Shown: in pieces, positions 1 through 10,700 of the stretch
Layout of the letters: every line of letters starts with the position of its first letter
How positions within the stretch are numbered: the stretch's first letter is position 1
NCBI GenBank assembly: GCA_036262835.1
Contig: DATAID010000033.1
Location: 1-64,000 of the forward strand
DNA: 64,000 nucleotides
Reading direction: 5' to 3'
Source: RBG-16-66-20 sp036262835
GTDB lineage: Bacteria; Pseudomonadota; Gammaproteobacteria; Burkholderiales; SG8-39
Made by a program: the position numbers and the translations under genes
Notes under the pieces: generated by a model
Told to the model about the DNA's origin: nothing
The model's input: the letters and a program-made list of their open reading frames with translations, nothing else
Database searches by the model: none

Positions 1-116
1 TGGACGACGGCATTATCGATCCCAGAGATACCAGAAACGTTCTTGGCTTTACGCTTTCTATCGTGACTGCACAAAGGAACGTGAACCCCATGCAGTTTGG
101 CGTAGCGAGGCCCTAA
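1..116 (+). CDS. Acyl-CoA carboxylase carboxyltransferase (beta) subunit, C-terminal end only
   Basis: Only the last 37 codons are in the window, in the frame starting at base 3 and ending in TAA at 114-116. The tail begins DDGIIDPRDTR, the signature near the C-terminus of the carboxyltransferase beta subunits of methylcrotonyl-, geranyl- and propionyl-CoA carboxylases, which move CO2 from biotin to an acyl-CoA. The stop overlaps the ATG of the next gene by one base (TAATG), so the two are probably translationally coupled. The biotin carboxylase at 1261 is the expected partner subunit. Substrate class cannot be read from this fragment, since the specificity residues lie upstream of the window. 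Confidence 0.85.
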   Translation, partial: DDGIIDPRDTRNVLGFTLSIVTAQRNVNPMQFGVARP

Positions 117-1260
117 TGAAATTCACCCAGGAGCACGAGGAAATCCGCCGCACGATGAAGAAATTCATCGATGCGGAAATCAACCCGCATGTCGACGCGT
201 GGGAGGAAGCCGAGCAGTTCCCCGCGCACGAGGTCTTCAAGAAGCTGGGCAATCTCGGCATGCTCGGGCTCACCAAGCCCGAGTCTTACGGCGGCGCAGG
301 CCTGGACTATAGCTACTCGATGGTCTTCGCCGAGACGCTCGGGCAGATCCGCTGCGGCGGCGTGCCGATGGCGATCGGCGTGCAGACCGACATGGCGACC
401 CCTGCGCTCGCGCGCTTCGGCTCGGATGAGCTCAGGAAGGAATTCCTCGCGCCCGCGATCGCGGGCGACATGGTGGCCTGCATCGGCGTCTCCGAGCCCG
501 GCGCCGGGTCCGACGTCGCCTCGATCAAGACCACGGCGCGCAAGGACGGCGGCGACTACGTCATCAACGGCCAGAAGATGTGGATCACCAACAGCCTCCA
601 AGCCGACTGGATGTGCCTGCTCGCCAACACCTCGGAGGGCGCGGCGCACAAGAACAAGTCGCTCATCATCCTGCCCATGAAGACGAAGGGCATCACCAAG
701 TCGAAGATCCACAAGATCGGCATGATGTCCTCGGACACCGGCCTCCTCCACTTCGACGACGTGCGCGTGCCGCAGCGCCACCGCATCGGCGACGAAGGCG
801 CGGGCTTCACCTACCAGATGCAGCAGTTCCAGGAGGAGCGCCTGTGGGCGGCGGCGAGCTCGGTGCCGGGCATGCTGCGCACGCTCCAGGACACGATCGA
901 CTACATCGGCGAGCGCAAGATGTTCGGCCGCACCGTGCTCGACTTCCAGTACGTGCACTACCGGCTCGCGGAGCTGAAGACCGAGATCGAGGCGCTGCGC
1001 GCGCTCACCTACCGCGCCTGCGAGCTCTACGTCGACGGCGGCGACGTGACCGAGCTCGCCTCGATGGCGAAGCTCAAGGCCGGGCGCCTGAAGCGCGAGG
1101 TGTCGGATTCGTGCCTGCAGTACTGGGGCGGCATGGGCTTCACCTGGGACAACCCGGTGTCGCGCTCTTACCGCGACGGACGCCTCGGTTCCATTGGCGG
1201 GGGCGCCGACGAGGTGATGCTCGGCATCATCTGCAAGTACATGCACATCCTTCCGAAGAA

Positions 1261-1264
<4 letters not shown>
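116..1264 (+). CDS. Acyl-CoA dehydrogenase (382 aa)
   Basis: FAD-dependent alpha,beta-dehydrogenation of an acyl-CoA. Full length for the family (about 380 aa), starting MKFTQEHEEIRRTMKKF. Family motifs are visible: the flavin-loop region GVSEPGAGSDVAS (about residue 122), the WITN segment, the RKMFGRT helix and the C-terminal YRDGR...GGGADEVML segment. Where short-chain enzymes carry the catalytic Glu just before GT, this protein has Gly, as in the long-chain/isovaleryl group, whose base lies elsewhere; I cannot identify the base from sequence alone. It sits between the two carboxylase subunit genes (1-nt overlap upstream, ATGA overlap downstream), as in leucine (liu) and acyclic terpene (atu) degradation operons. 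The likely role is to supply the enoyl-CoA that the carboxylase acts on. Confidence 0.93.
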
Positions 1265-3047
<1,783 letters not shown>

Positions 3048-3051
<4 letters not shown>

Positions 3052-4196
3052 AGCCGCACCCGGCGCTCACCGAAGAGCACGAGGCCTGGCGCGAGACGGT
3101 CAGGCGCTTCGTCGAGCGCGAGATCATGCCCAACGCGAGCGCCTGGGACGAGGCGGGCGAGTTTCCGCGCGAGCTTTATCGCAAGGCCGCCGCGGCGGGG
3201 CTGCTCGGCGCCGGCTACCCCGAGGAGTACGGCGGCACGCCGGCGGACTATTTTTTCCGCATCGTCAGCGCCGAGGAATTCGCGCGCGCGGGCTGCGGCG
3301 GCGTCTCGGCGAGCCTCTTCTCCCACACCATCGGCTCGCCGCCGATCGCCGCCGTGGGCAGTCCCGAATTGAAGCAGAGGGTTTTGCCGGACATTCTTTC
3401 GGGAGCAAAAATAAGCGCCCTTGCCATCACGGAGCCCGGAGGAGGCTCGGATGTCGCGAGCCTTCGTACTTCCGCCCGGAAGGACAAGAACGAATACGTC
3501 GTCAGCGGAGAGAAAACCTTCATCACCTCGGGCATGCGCGCCGACTACTACACGGTCGCCGTGCGCACCGGCGGCCCGGGCGCGGCGGGGGTGTCGCTCC
3601 TTCTCATCGAGCGCGACCGGCCCGGCTTCACCAGGACATCGCTCAAGAAGATGGGCTGGTGGTGCTCCGACACCGCGACGCTGCATTTCGACGAGGTGCG
3701 CGTTCCGGCCGCCAACCTGATCGGCGAGGAGAACCAGGGCTTTCGCTACGTCATGCTCAACTTCAACTCCGAGCGCCTCTCCATGGCGGCGGGCGCGGTC
3801 GGCTACGCGCAGGCCTGCCTCGAGGACGCGCTCGCCTGGGCGCGCGAGCGCAGGACCTTCGGCCGGCGGCTCGCCGAGCACCAGGCGATCCGCCACAAGC
3901 TCGTCGACATGCAGACGCGCGTGCACGCCGCGCGCGCGATGCTCTACGACACGGCCTGGAAGCTCGAAGGCGCGCCGCGCGACAAGAGCCACATTGCGCA
4001 GCTCGCCATGCTGAAGAACTTCGCGACCGACACCATGCAGTTCTGCGCCGACGCCGCGGTGCAGACCCTCGGCGGCGCGGGCTTCGTGCGTGGCACGCGC
4101 GCCGAGCGGGTCTACCGGGAGGCGAAGGTGATGCAGATCGGCGGCGGCAGCACCGAGATCATGAAGGACCTCGCCGCGAAGCAGATGGGATGGTGA
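3048..4196 (+). CDS. Acyl-CoA dehydrogenase, second copy (382 aa)
   Basis: FAD-linked acyl-CoA dehydrogenase, a paralogue of the gene at 116. The chosen start is GTG at 3048, overlapping the upstream stop as GTGA; it gives the usual N-terminus (HPALTEEHEAWRETVRRF). Motifs are ITEPGGGSDVAS (about residue 126), TFITSG, ERRTFGR and the C-terminal YREAKVMQIGGGSTEIM, again with Gly at the short-chain catalytic Glu position. An LED segment in the helix before RERRTFG could carry the base, as in long-chain enzymes, but this is inference. Two dehydrogenases flanking one carboxylase alpha gene suggest two successive oxidation steps or two chain-length specificities in one pathway. Confidence 0.93.
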
Positions 4197-4200
4197 GGCG

Positions 4201-4647
4201 ATGAACCTCAAGAACCGCGCCGTGCAGGCGCTCATGCGCAAGGTGATGGAGGAGCACATCGCCTTCAACAAGCACCTGGGGCTGAAGGTCGAGTCCTTCG
4301 AGCCCGAGGCTCCGAAGCTGCGCTTCGACATGCGCCCCGAGCTGATCGGCAACCCGGCGCGGCAGATCCTGCACGGCGGCGTGATCTCGGCGACCCTGGA
4401 TGTCGCCGGCGGCTTCGCGATCATGCTCTCGCTCGCCGCGGAGATGACCGGCATCCCGACCTCGTTCCCGAAAATGGGCACCGTCGACCTGCGCGTGGAT
4501 TACCTGCGCCCGGGCCGCGGCAAGCATTTCGTCGCCACCGCGCGCATCGTGCGCAAGGGCAGCCGCATCGCGGTCACCCACATGGAGCTGCACAACGACG
4601 CGGGAGAGCTCATCGCCACCGGCGGCGGCGCCTACGTTGTCGGCTGA
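4201..4647 (+). CDS. Hotdog-fold acyl-CoA thioesterase (148 aa)
   Basis: PaaI/YigI-type thioesterase that would hydrolyse an acyl-CoA to free acid and CoA. Length and the central helix motif QILHGGVISATLDVAGG (about residues 57-73), followed by strands ending in VTHMELHNDAGELIATG, are typical of the 4HBT family; the HGG segment contributes to the active site. It begins 4 bp after the dehydrogenase stop and is the last gene of the carboxylase operon. A thioesterase here fits release of pathway intermediates or detoxification of dead-end CoA esters. The substrate cannot be predicted. Confidence 0.9.
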   Translation: MNLKNRAVQALMRKVMEEHIAFNKHLGLKVESFEPEAPKLRFDMRPELIGNPARQILHGGVISATLDVAGGFAIMLSLAAEMTGIPTSFPKMGTVDLRVDYLRPGRGKHFVATARIVRKGSRIAVTHMELHNDAGELIATGGGAYVVG

Positions 4648-4665
4648 TCATCCTGCCGGCAAGCG

Positions 4666-4836
4666 CTATTTGTTGTTGTCGCCGTGCAGAAAGCGCTTTG
4701 TCCAGAGCGCGTTGGCCTTCAGCCGGGCCGCGAACCGGTCCGTCCATTCTTCGAGGCGCCTCTTCGCCAGGCGGTCCGTTTTCTGGTCTGGCGAAAGCAT
4801 TGCGTCTTTCGCGTCATCCGGCCGGCCCGCGTCCAT
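4666..4836 (-). CDS. Possible small protein (56 aa), unrecognised
   Basis: A short open frame in the gap between two convergent groups. ATG is at 4836-4834 and TAG at 4668-4666. The predicted peptide starts MDAGRPDDAKDAMLSPDQK and is charged, with no membrane segment or cysteine; its second half (residues 21-50) could form an amphipathic helix. The composition (Lys/Asp/Arg rather than poly-Arg/Pro) looks more protein-like than most shadow frames in this GC-rich DNA. No clear Shine-Dalgarno sequence precedes it. It lies in the same direction as the OmpA-like gene at 4902. I do not recognise a family. Confidence 0.4.
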   Translation of the reverse strand: MDAGRPDDAKDAMLSPDQKTDRLAKRRLEEWTDRFAARLKANALWTKRFLHGDNNK

Positions 4837-4901
4837 GCCAATCACTGTACTTAAGCCACGCGGCGAATTCCGTTCGCTGGCGCACGTATACGCACGGCCG
4901 G

Positions 4902-5237
4902 TTACCGGCGACTGACCAGCACCTGTACCTGACCCTCACGCTGCAGGTGATCGCCAAAGGAGCCCGTATGAATCTTCATGGCCGGCACGCCCGCCTCGAG
5001 CAGAGCGTTGCGAACGCTGTTGGCGCGCTCGTTCGGCCCGTCGATAGCCACCTGCTCGTCCGGATTCTGGCGCAGGTAGTTCGCGATGTCGGACACCTTG
5101 CCGCGCTCCGACGGATGGAGCGCCGCGCTGTCGGAACTGAAGCCGATTTCGCGATAGGAGATCCAGCTTCCCGCTCCACCCGGCCCTTGCAGCCCGATCA
5201 GGGCAACGACGGCCAGCGATCGCAGCACTTCAATCAC
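4902..5237 (-). CDS. Small OmpA-like (peptidoglycan-binding fold) exported protein (111 aa)
   Basis: The N-terminus (GTG start, residues 1-24) is a short hydrophobic stretch compatible with a signal peptide. The rest resembles an OmpA C-terminal domain: FSSDSAALHPSERGKVSDIA, then a beta strand QVAIDGPNERANSVRNALLEAGVP, matching the family pattern of a helix, a D-G-based turn and an N..R-helix. The domain is shorter than usual. It would sit in the periplasm or be anchored near peptidoglycan. It is downstream of and co-directional with the MlaC-like gene, but 205 bp away, so shared transcription is uncertain. A second GTG at 5228 is an alternative start. Confidence 0.65.
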   Translation of the reverse strand: MIEVLRSLAVVALIGLQGPGGAGSWISYREIGFSSDSAALHPSERGKVSDIANYLRQNPDEQVAIDGPNERANSVRNALLEAGVPAMKIHTGSFGDHLQREGQVQVLVSRR

Positions 5238-5442
5238 GGCGTTTCAATCAGGTAAGGGGTCATCAGGTTTCTTCAGCATCGCCTGCCGGGCCCCAGCGGT
5301 CCGGGCGGCAGCACACATAGTTCCGGGTGATCAGCGGACGCAGTCCTGTTTGACGGGTCCGATAGGCCCCGCTGAAAGAAGAGGCCCGGAACGGGATCGC
5401 CGTCGCCAGGCCTCGGTGAGTGAGGCGTCACGCGCGGCGGCC

Positions 5443-6123
5443 CTAGCCGAGGTAGCTCACGGGCGCAGGGAAGTCGCCGGTCTGACGGCCGCGATTACGG
5501 TCATCGATCTCGCGGTTCTTGTCCGAGAGCAACCTAATGAGGCCACCGACTCCGCTTTCACGCACTTTGCTTGCGAACACTTCGCGGTAGGTCGTGATCA
5601 AACTGACGCCCTCGACCTTGACGTCGAAGACTTTCCATGTCGTGGCCGTCTTTTCCATCTCGTAGTCCATGCTGAGGGGCGCCGTTCCGGGCTGCTTTAT
5701 TACGGACCTGACCATGACCTCGGTACCCCCCGGGGCCAGGTGCGGCGGCCTGAACTCCACCGCCTGATTGCTATAACTCGAAAGCGCAGCCGAATAGGTG
5801 CGCACCAGGAGCGTTCTGAACTCCAGAATGAGCATCGTTTGCTGCTCAGGCGTGGCCAGGCGCCAATTTCGGGCCACTGCGATCTGCGTCATCCGATCAA
5901 AGTCAAAGAGCGGCACGATCTTGGCCTCGATGAGCTCGGCGAGCTTCGCGCGGTTGCCCGCCTGGATGTCCTTGTCGTGCCGGACGAGCGCGAGCACCTC
6001 GAATGTAAGCGCCTTCACCAGCGCGTCGGGCGCCACCGCCTCTTGTGCGGCCTCTTGTGCGCAAGAGAGCTGGGCGGCAAGGGTCATGGAGAATGCGACA
6101 ACCGTAGCCAATAGGGTTTTCAT
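5443..6123 (-). CDS. MlaC / Ttg2D-family periplasmic phospholipid-binding protein (226 aa)
   Basis: A MlaC-type protein shuttles phospholipid between outer- and inner-membrane complexes in lipid-asymmetry maintenance. The start ATG at 6123 gives a clean signal peptide (MKTLLATVVAFSMTLAAQ, cleavage near Ala-Gln/Cys); the frame extends 17 codons further up but without that signal. Family features are the KIVPLFDFDRMTQIAVARNW segment (about residues 69-88), the TLLVRTYSAALSSYSN helix, and WKVFDVKVEGVSLITTYREVF near the C-terminus. The usual mlaFEDB partners are not adjacent, so this is an orphan copy. The C-terminal 25 residues are charged and poorly conserved. Confidence 0.88.
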   Translation of the reverse strand: MKTLLATVVAFSMTLAAQLSCAQEAAQEAVAPDALVKALTFEVLALVRHDKDIQAGNRAKLAELIEAKIVPLFDFDRMTQIAVARNWRLATPEQQTMLILEFRTLLVRTYSAALSSYSNQAVEFRPPHLAPGGTEVMVRSVIKQPGTAPLSMDYEMEKTATTWKVFDVKVEGVSLITTYREVFASKVRESGVGGLIRLLSDKNREIDDRNRGRQTGDFPAPVSYLG

Positions 6124-6157
6124 GAGAACGAGACTACGCAGCGAGGCCTGCATAGTC

Positions 6158-6173
6158 TGTGCGTCGGCGCACA
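6158..6173. promoter_or_regulatory. Inverted repeat TGTGCG-N4-CGCACA in a divergent gap
   Basis: A perfect 6-bp inverted repeat with a 4-bp spacer lies between the divergent MlaC-like gene (start 6123) and the Crp/Fnr-type regulator (start 6267). The position suits an operator for either gene, possibly autoregulation by the Crp-type protein. Its spacer is shorter than the usual Crp/Fnr site (TGTGA-N6-TCACA), so assignment is speculative. Confidence 0.3.
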
Positions 6174-6212
6174 CGGGATAGACCGGCCGGACTATGTTTG
6201 AAAGCGGACAGA

Positions 6213-6228
6213 ACGGCCACCGGGCCGT
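6213..6228. promoter_or_regulatory. Inverted repeat ACGGCC-N4-GGCCGT upstream of the Crp/Fnr-type gene
   Basis: A second perfect 6-4-6 palindrome in the same divergent gap, ending 38 bp before the GTG start of the regulator. It has the same geometry as the repeat at 6158 but a different sequence. It could be an operator or a weak hairpin in the 5' leader. GC-rich palindromes arise easily by chance here. Confidence 0.25.
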
Positions 6229-6266
6229 GCTAGGATGGTTTTCAGGGTCGGCGCACGCGCGAACGC

Positions 6267-7058
6267 GTGGCGTCTCCGTCGCCTGATTCTGAAAGCCCCG
6301 GGACTTTGGCCGCCTCGCATTCCCCGAACCAGAATCATCTGCTCGCCGCCTTGCCGAAGGACGACTTTGATCGCCTGTCTGCGGATCTGGAGCTGGTGCC
6401 GATGCCGCTCGGGGAAGCGCTATATGAGTCAGGCGGCCGCCTGTGGCACGTCTACTTTCCGACCACTTCCATCGTCTCGCTGCTTTATGTCATGGAGGAC
6501 GGCGCCTCCGCCGAAATTGCGGTGGTCGGAAACGAGGGCATCCTCGGCATATCGCTGTTCATGGGCGGCGAAACCACGCCGAGCAGGGCCATCGTGCAAA
6601 GCGCGGGCCACGGGTACCGCCTGAAGGCTCAGCTCCTCAAACAGGAGTTCAACCGCGCCGGACCGGTGATGCATCTATTGCTGCGCTATACCCAGGCGCT
6701 GATCACCCAGATGGCGCAGACCGCGGTGTGCAACCGGCACCATTCAGTGGAGCAGCAGCTGTGCCGCTGGCTTCTGCTGAGCTTGGATCGCCTCTCCAGC
6801 TCCGAGTTGGTGATGACGCAGGAGCTGATCGCGAACATGCTGGGCGTGCGGCGCGAAGGGGTGACGGAAGCTGCCGGGAAGCTGCAGCGTGCGGGCCTCA
6901 TCCGCTACAGCCGGGGCCGCATTACCGTGCTCGACCGCGGCGGCCTGGAGAAAGAGGCTTGCGAGTGCTACGGGGTGGTGAAAAAGGAGTTCGACCGCCT
7001 GCTCCGCGATGTTCCGCGCACCGCCCACGCGCAAATGGTCCCAAGCGCCCACGCCTAG
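6267..7058 (+). CDS. Crp/Fnr-family transcriptional regulator with degenerate cyclic-nucleotide fold (263 aa)
   Basis: The N-terminal beta-roll domain (about residues 25-150, e.g. LGEALYESGGRLWHVYFPT, NEGILGISLFMGG) lacks the phosphate-binding cassette of true cAMP-binding proteins. This matches a common proteobacterial subfamily with unknown or no ligand. The C-terminal winged helix (about 185-245) has MTQELIANMLGVRREGVTEAAGKLQRAGLI as recognition region. GTG at 6267 is the first start and no better one is evident; the first 20 residues are Ser/Pro-rich and may not be translated. Genes of this subfamily often respond to stress. Targets here are unknown; it faces the MlaC-like gene divergently. 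Confidence 0.88.
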   Translation: MASPSPDSESPGTLAASHSPNQNHLLAALPKDDFDRLSADLELVPMPLGEALYESGGRLWHVYFPTTSIVSLLYVMEDGASAEIAVVGNEGILGISLFMGGETTPSRAIVQSAGHGYRLKAQLLKQEFNRAGPVMHLLLRYTQALITQMAQTAVCNRHHSVEQQLCRWLLLSLDRLSSSELVMTQELIANMLGVRREGVTEAAGKLQRAGLIRYSRGRITVLDRGGLEKEACECYGVVKKEFDRLLRDVPRTAHAQMVPSAHA

Positions 7059-7145
7059 GCTCAATCGCCGGCGCGGCCGTGCAACCGAACCGTTGTGTTC
7101 GATGGCGGACGGGAACGCCCGGCCCCGGGCTGTGGTTTGCTGCAA

Positions 7146-7670
7146 CTACGGATCCGGCGCCCATTCGGGGTTTCTTCCGTGGCGCCTGATCAGCGTGTCG
7201 ATGTTCTCCGCCATCCGCGGCGCGAGCGCGATGATGCGGTCGATCGTCGCGCGCACGTGCGCTTCCACGGCGGCTTTGTTCGTCTCCCAGTCGAGCACCA
7301 CGTCCTCGATGTCGGGCAGCCGCGCTGCCGGCTCGCCGCACGCCTCCAGAAAGACCGGCACCTGGCGCGAAAAGCGGTTGCGAATGAGCTCCTGGTGGTC
7401 GGTGCTCATGGCGACGACGAGGTCGGATTGGTCCAGGAGTGCCTGCGTGAGGGTTCGGCGCCGATGCGCGCTCACGTCGAACCCCTTCGCGAGCAGATAG
7501 TCGCGGACGCGCGGCCGCACGACGTGCGGGTAATCTTCGGTGCCCGCCGAAGAAACATGAATATCCCCGCGGTGCGCGAGCAACTGTCGCAGCGCGAAGT
7601 CGGCCGTCAGGCTGCGGAAGATGTTGCCGGTGCAGACGAAGAGCACTGTCGCGGCTTTTGCTGCGGGCAT
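7146..7670 (-). CDS. Low-molecular-weight protein-tyrosine-phosphatase-like protein (174 aa)
   Basis: The P-loop CTGNIFRS at residues 14-21 matches the C-X5-R-S phosphatase/arsenate-reductase loop (usual form CxGNICRS, with Phe replacing the second Cys). Cys14 would be the nucleophile. The C-terminal DIEDVVLDW segment replaces the DPY/DPF acid motif, so enzymatic assignment is less firm; members with this variant tail are annotated broadly as low-molecular-weight phosphatases. The start ATG at 7670 is 111 bp from the divergent glucan synthase gene. Bacterial homologues often control exopolysaccharide synthesis by dephosphorylating kinases, which would fit that neighbour, but there is no kinase gene nearby. 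Confidence 0.8.
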   Translation of the reverse strand: MPAAKAATVLFVCTGNIFRSLTADFALRQLLAHRGDIHVSSAGTEDYPHVVRPRVRDYLLAKGFDVSAHRRRTLTQALLDQSDLVVAMSTDHQELIRNRFSRQVPVFLEACGEPAARLPDIEDVVLDWETNKAAVEAHVRATIDRIIALAPRMAENIDTLIRRHGRNPEWAPDP

Positions 7671-7781
7671 CGCCTCCGACTATAGTCGATCGGTCCCGGC
7701 CGCTTCTGCGGCGCCTCGCGCGGGCGCTTATATGTCGGGCACCGGACAGAGCCATGGGGTCCGCTTGCGGACAATGGCGGG

Positions 7782-10700
7782 TTGAAAACCCGCAACAACC
7801 CCTCTCGAGGCCTGCTCCAGGTGCTTGCGCTCTTCCGGCGCGGTCGCCGGGTTGGCGAGGACGCGGCCGAAGAGCCGCTGCTGCAATCGGAGCTGTTCAG
7901 CGCCGATCAGATGGAGCAGCACGGCAGGGCGCTCGCCGCCGCCCACTCGCTCGGCGAAAAAAGGACCCGCGATCTGCTGCTCTCGCGGCTTTCGGAAAAC
8001 GAGGCCGTGCTGCTCAAGGCCTGCGAGCTGCTGACGGCGGCGATCCGGGACAACCGGCCGGGCGCGCCCGCCGGGGAATGGCTGCTCGACAACTTCCATC
8101 TGATCGAAGAGCAGATCGGCGCTGCCAGAAGGCACCTGCCCGAGGACTACAGCCGCGAGCTGCCGCGCCTGGGCAACGGGCCCTCGGCCGGGCTGCCGCG
8201 CGTCTACGACATCGCGCAGCAGACCATCGCGCACGGCGACGGCCTGGTCGATCCCGAGAATTTTGGCCGCTTCATCACGGCCTACCAGAGCGTGAGCGCG
8301 CTGACGCTGGGCGAGCTGTGGGCCGTCCCGATCATGCTGCGCCTCGCGCTGATCGAGAATCTGCGCCGCGTGGCTACGCGCATCATCGCCCATCGCCTGG
8401 GCCGGAATCTGGCCGCTTTCTGGGCGGACCTCGTGACCGAGACCGCCCAGAACGACGCGAAAAGCGTGATCCTGGTGGTCGCCGACATGGCGCGATCGAA
8501 CCCGCCCATGAGCAGCTCGTTCGTGGCGGAGCTTGCGCGACGGCTGCAAGGACAAAGCGCCGCGCTGGCAATCCCCCTCAACTGGATCGAGCAACGGCTT
8601 TCCGAGCTCGGGCTGTCGAGCGCCCAGCTCGTGCAGTCCGAGAACCAGCAGCAGGCCGCCGACCAGGTCTCCATCGCGAACAGCATCGGCAGCCTGCGCC
8701 TGCTCGCGGCGACGGACTGGCACGCGTTCGTCGAGTCGATGAGCGTCGCCGAGCGCATTCTGCGCGCGGACCCCGGCGGCGTGTACGGCGCGATGGACTT
8801 CGCCACGCGCGACCGCTATCGCCACGTCCTGGAGAGGATCGCAAGACGCAGCGGCGTCGCCGAGGAACAAGTGGCGCGCAGCTGCCTGCAGCTCGCGCGC
8901 GAGGCGGCAGCGCGGCACGAGGGCGACGATCGCGCCGCGCACGTCGGCTTCTATCTCATCGACCGGGGCTTGCCGAGGCTGGAGGCGGCCGCGGGCATGC
9001 GAGTGCCCGCGTCGCTCGCCCTGCGGCGCTCGCACGCCGGCGCGATCTATCTCGGCTCGATCGCCCTGATGACGGCGGCGTTCAGCGCGGCCCTGCTCGC
9101 GCAGGCCCACGCGGGCGGAACGCGCAGCTGGCATCTGGTGCTCTGCGGCGTCCTGGCGTTGCTCGGCGCCAGCCAGCTCGCCGTCGCGCTCGCGAACTGG
9201 CTGGCGACCCTGCTCATCGCGCCGCGGCTGCTGCCGCGCATGGATTTCTCCAAAGGCATCCCGCCCGGATCGCAGACGCTGGTCGTCATCCCGACCATGA
9301 TCGGCAGCGCGGCGAACGTCGAAGACCTGGTCGGCGCCCTCGAGGTCCGCTTTCTCGCCAATCGTGACGACCGTCTGCAATTCGGCCTGCTCACGGATTT
9401 CGCCGACGCGCACGTCGAAACGCTGCCGCAGGACGAGGCGCTGCTGCAGCTGGCCGAACGGCGGATTACGGAGCTGAATGAAAAATACCGCGGCCTCGAT
9501 GGCGGAGGAAGCGACCTCTTTTTCCTGTTCCATCGCCCGCGCCGCTGGAACGCCCGCGAGCGGCTCTGGATGGGCCATGAGCGCAAGCGCGGCAAGCTCG
9601 GCGACCTGAACGGCCTGCTGCGCGGCGGCGTGCGCGCTCCTTTCTCGCGCGTCGTCGGCAGCCTCGCCGTCCTGTCCGGCGTGCGCTACGTCATCACCCT
9701 CGACACCGACACGCAACTGCCGCGCGACACGGCACGGCTGCTCGTGGGCACGATGGCCCATCCGCTGAATCGCGCGCGCTGCGACCCGCAAGGCCGACGC
9801 GTGACCGAAGGCTACGGCATCCTGCAGCCGCGGGTGGCGGCGATCCTGGCGGACGCCGGCGCCACGCGCTACGCGCGGCTGCATAGCGAGGACTCCGGCA
9901 TCGATCCGTATACGCGCATGGTCTCCGACGTCTACCAGGATCTGTTTGCCGAAGGCTCGTTCATCGGCAAGGGCATCTACGACATCGACGCGTTCGAGCG
10001 CGTGCTGAAGGGGCGCTTTCCGGAGAACCGCATCCTGAGCCACGATTTGCTGGAAGGCTGCTATGCGCGCTCCGGGTTTGCGAGCGATGTGCAACTCTAC
10101 GAGGAGTATCCGGCCCGTTACGGCACCGACGTCGGCCGGCGGCACCGCTGGATTCGCGGCGACTGGCAGCTCCTCGGCTGGCTTCGCCGGCGCGTTCCCG
10201 GGAGCGACGGCCGCTCGGAGCCAAACCCCCTGTCGAGCCTCTCGCAGTGGAAGATTTTCGACAACCTGCGCCGCAGCCTGATCCCGGCGGCATTGACCGC
10301 GCTGCCGCTGCTCGGATGGGCCGTGCTGCCGCAGCCGTGGCTCTGGACTCTGGTCGTCCTGACGGTCGTGCTCGGCCCGGCCATGGGCGCCTGCACGGCC
10401 GCGCTGTTTCGCAAGCCGGGCGACACGCTTCTTCGGCCCTACCTCTGCGGGGTCCTGCGCTCGAGCTCGGGCAGTCTCGCGCAAGCGCTGTTCGCGCTGG
10501 CCTGCCTGCCCTACGAGGCGCAGCTCAGCCTGGACGCGATCCTGCGCACCGCGGCGCGGATGCTGATGACGCGCAGGCGCCTTCTCGAATGGACGCCCTG
10601 GACCCAGTTCGCCGGCGACGGCGGGAGCCTGCGGGCTTCCTTGCGCTCGATGTGGATCGCGCCGTTCACGGCCCTCGCCGCCGCCGCCGTGCTCGTGCAG

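Noticed and set aside
580..1260. Possible 227-residue N-terminal extension of the biotin carboxylase
   Set aside because: The extension is out of frame with, and overlaps, a complete acyl-CoA dehydrogenase; the conserved N-terminus starts exactly at the ATG at 1261.
6198..6236. TTGAAA and TAGGAT as promoter elements for the Crp/Fnr-type gene
   Set aside because: The spacing is 27 bp, far too long for a sigma-70 promoter.
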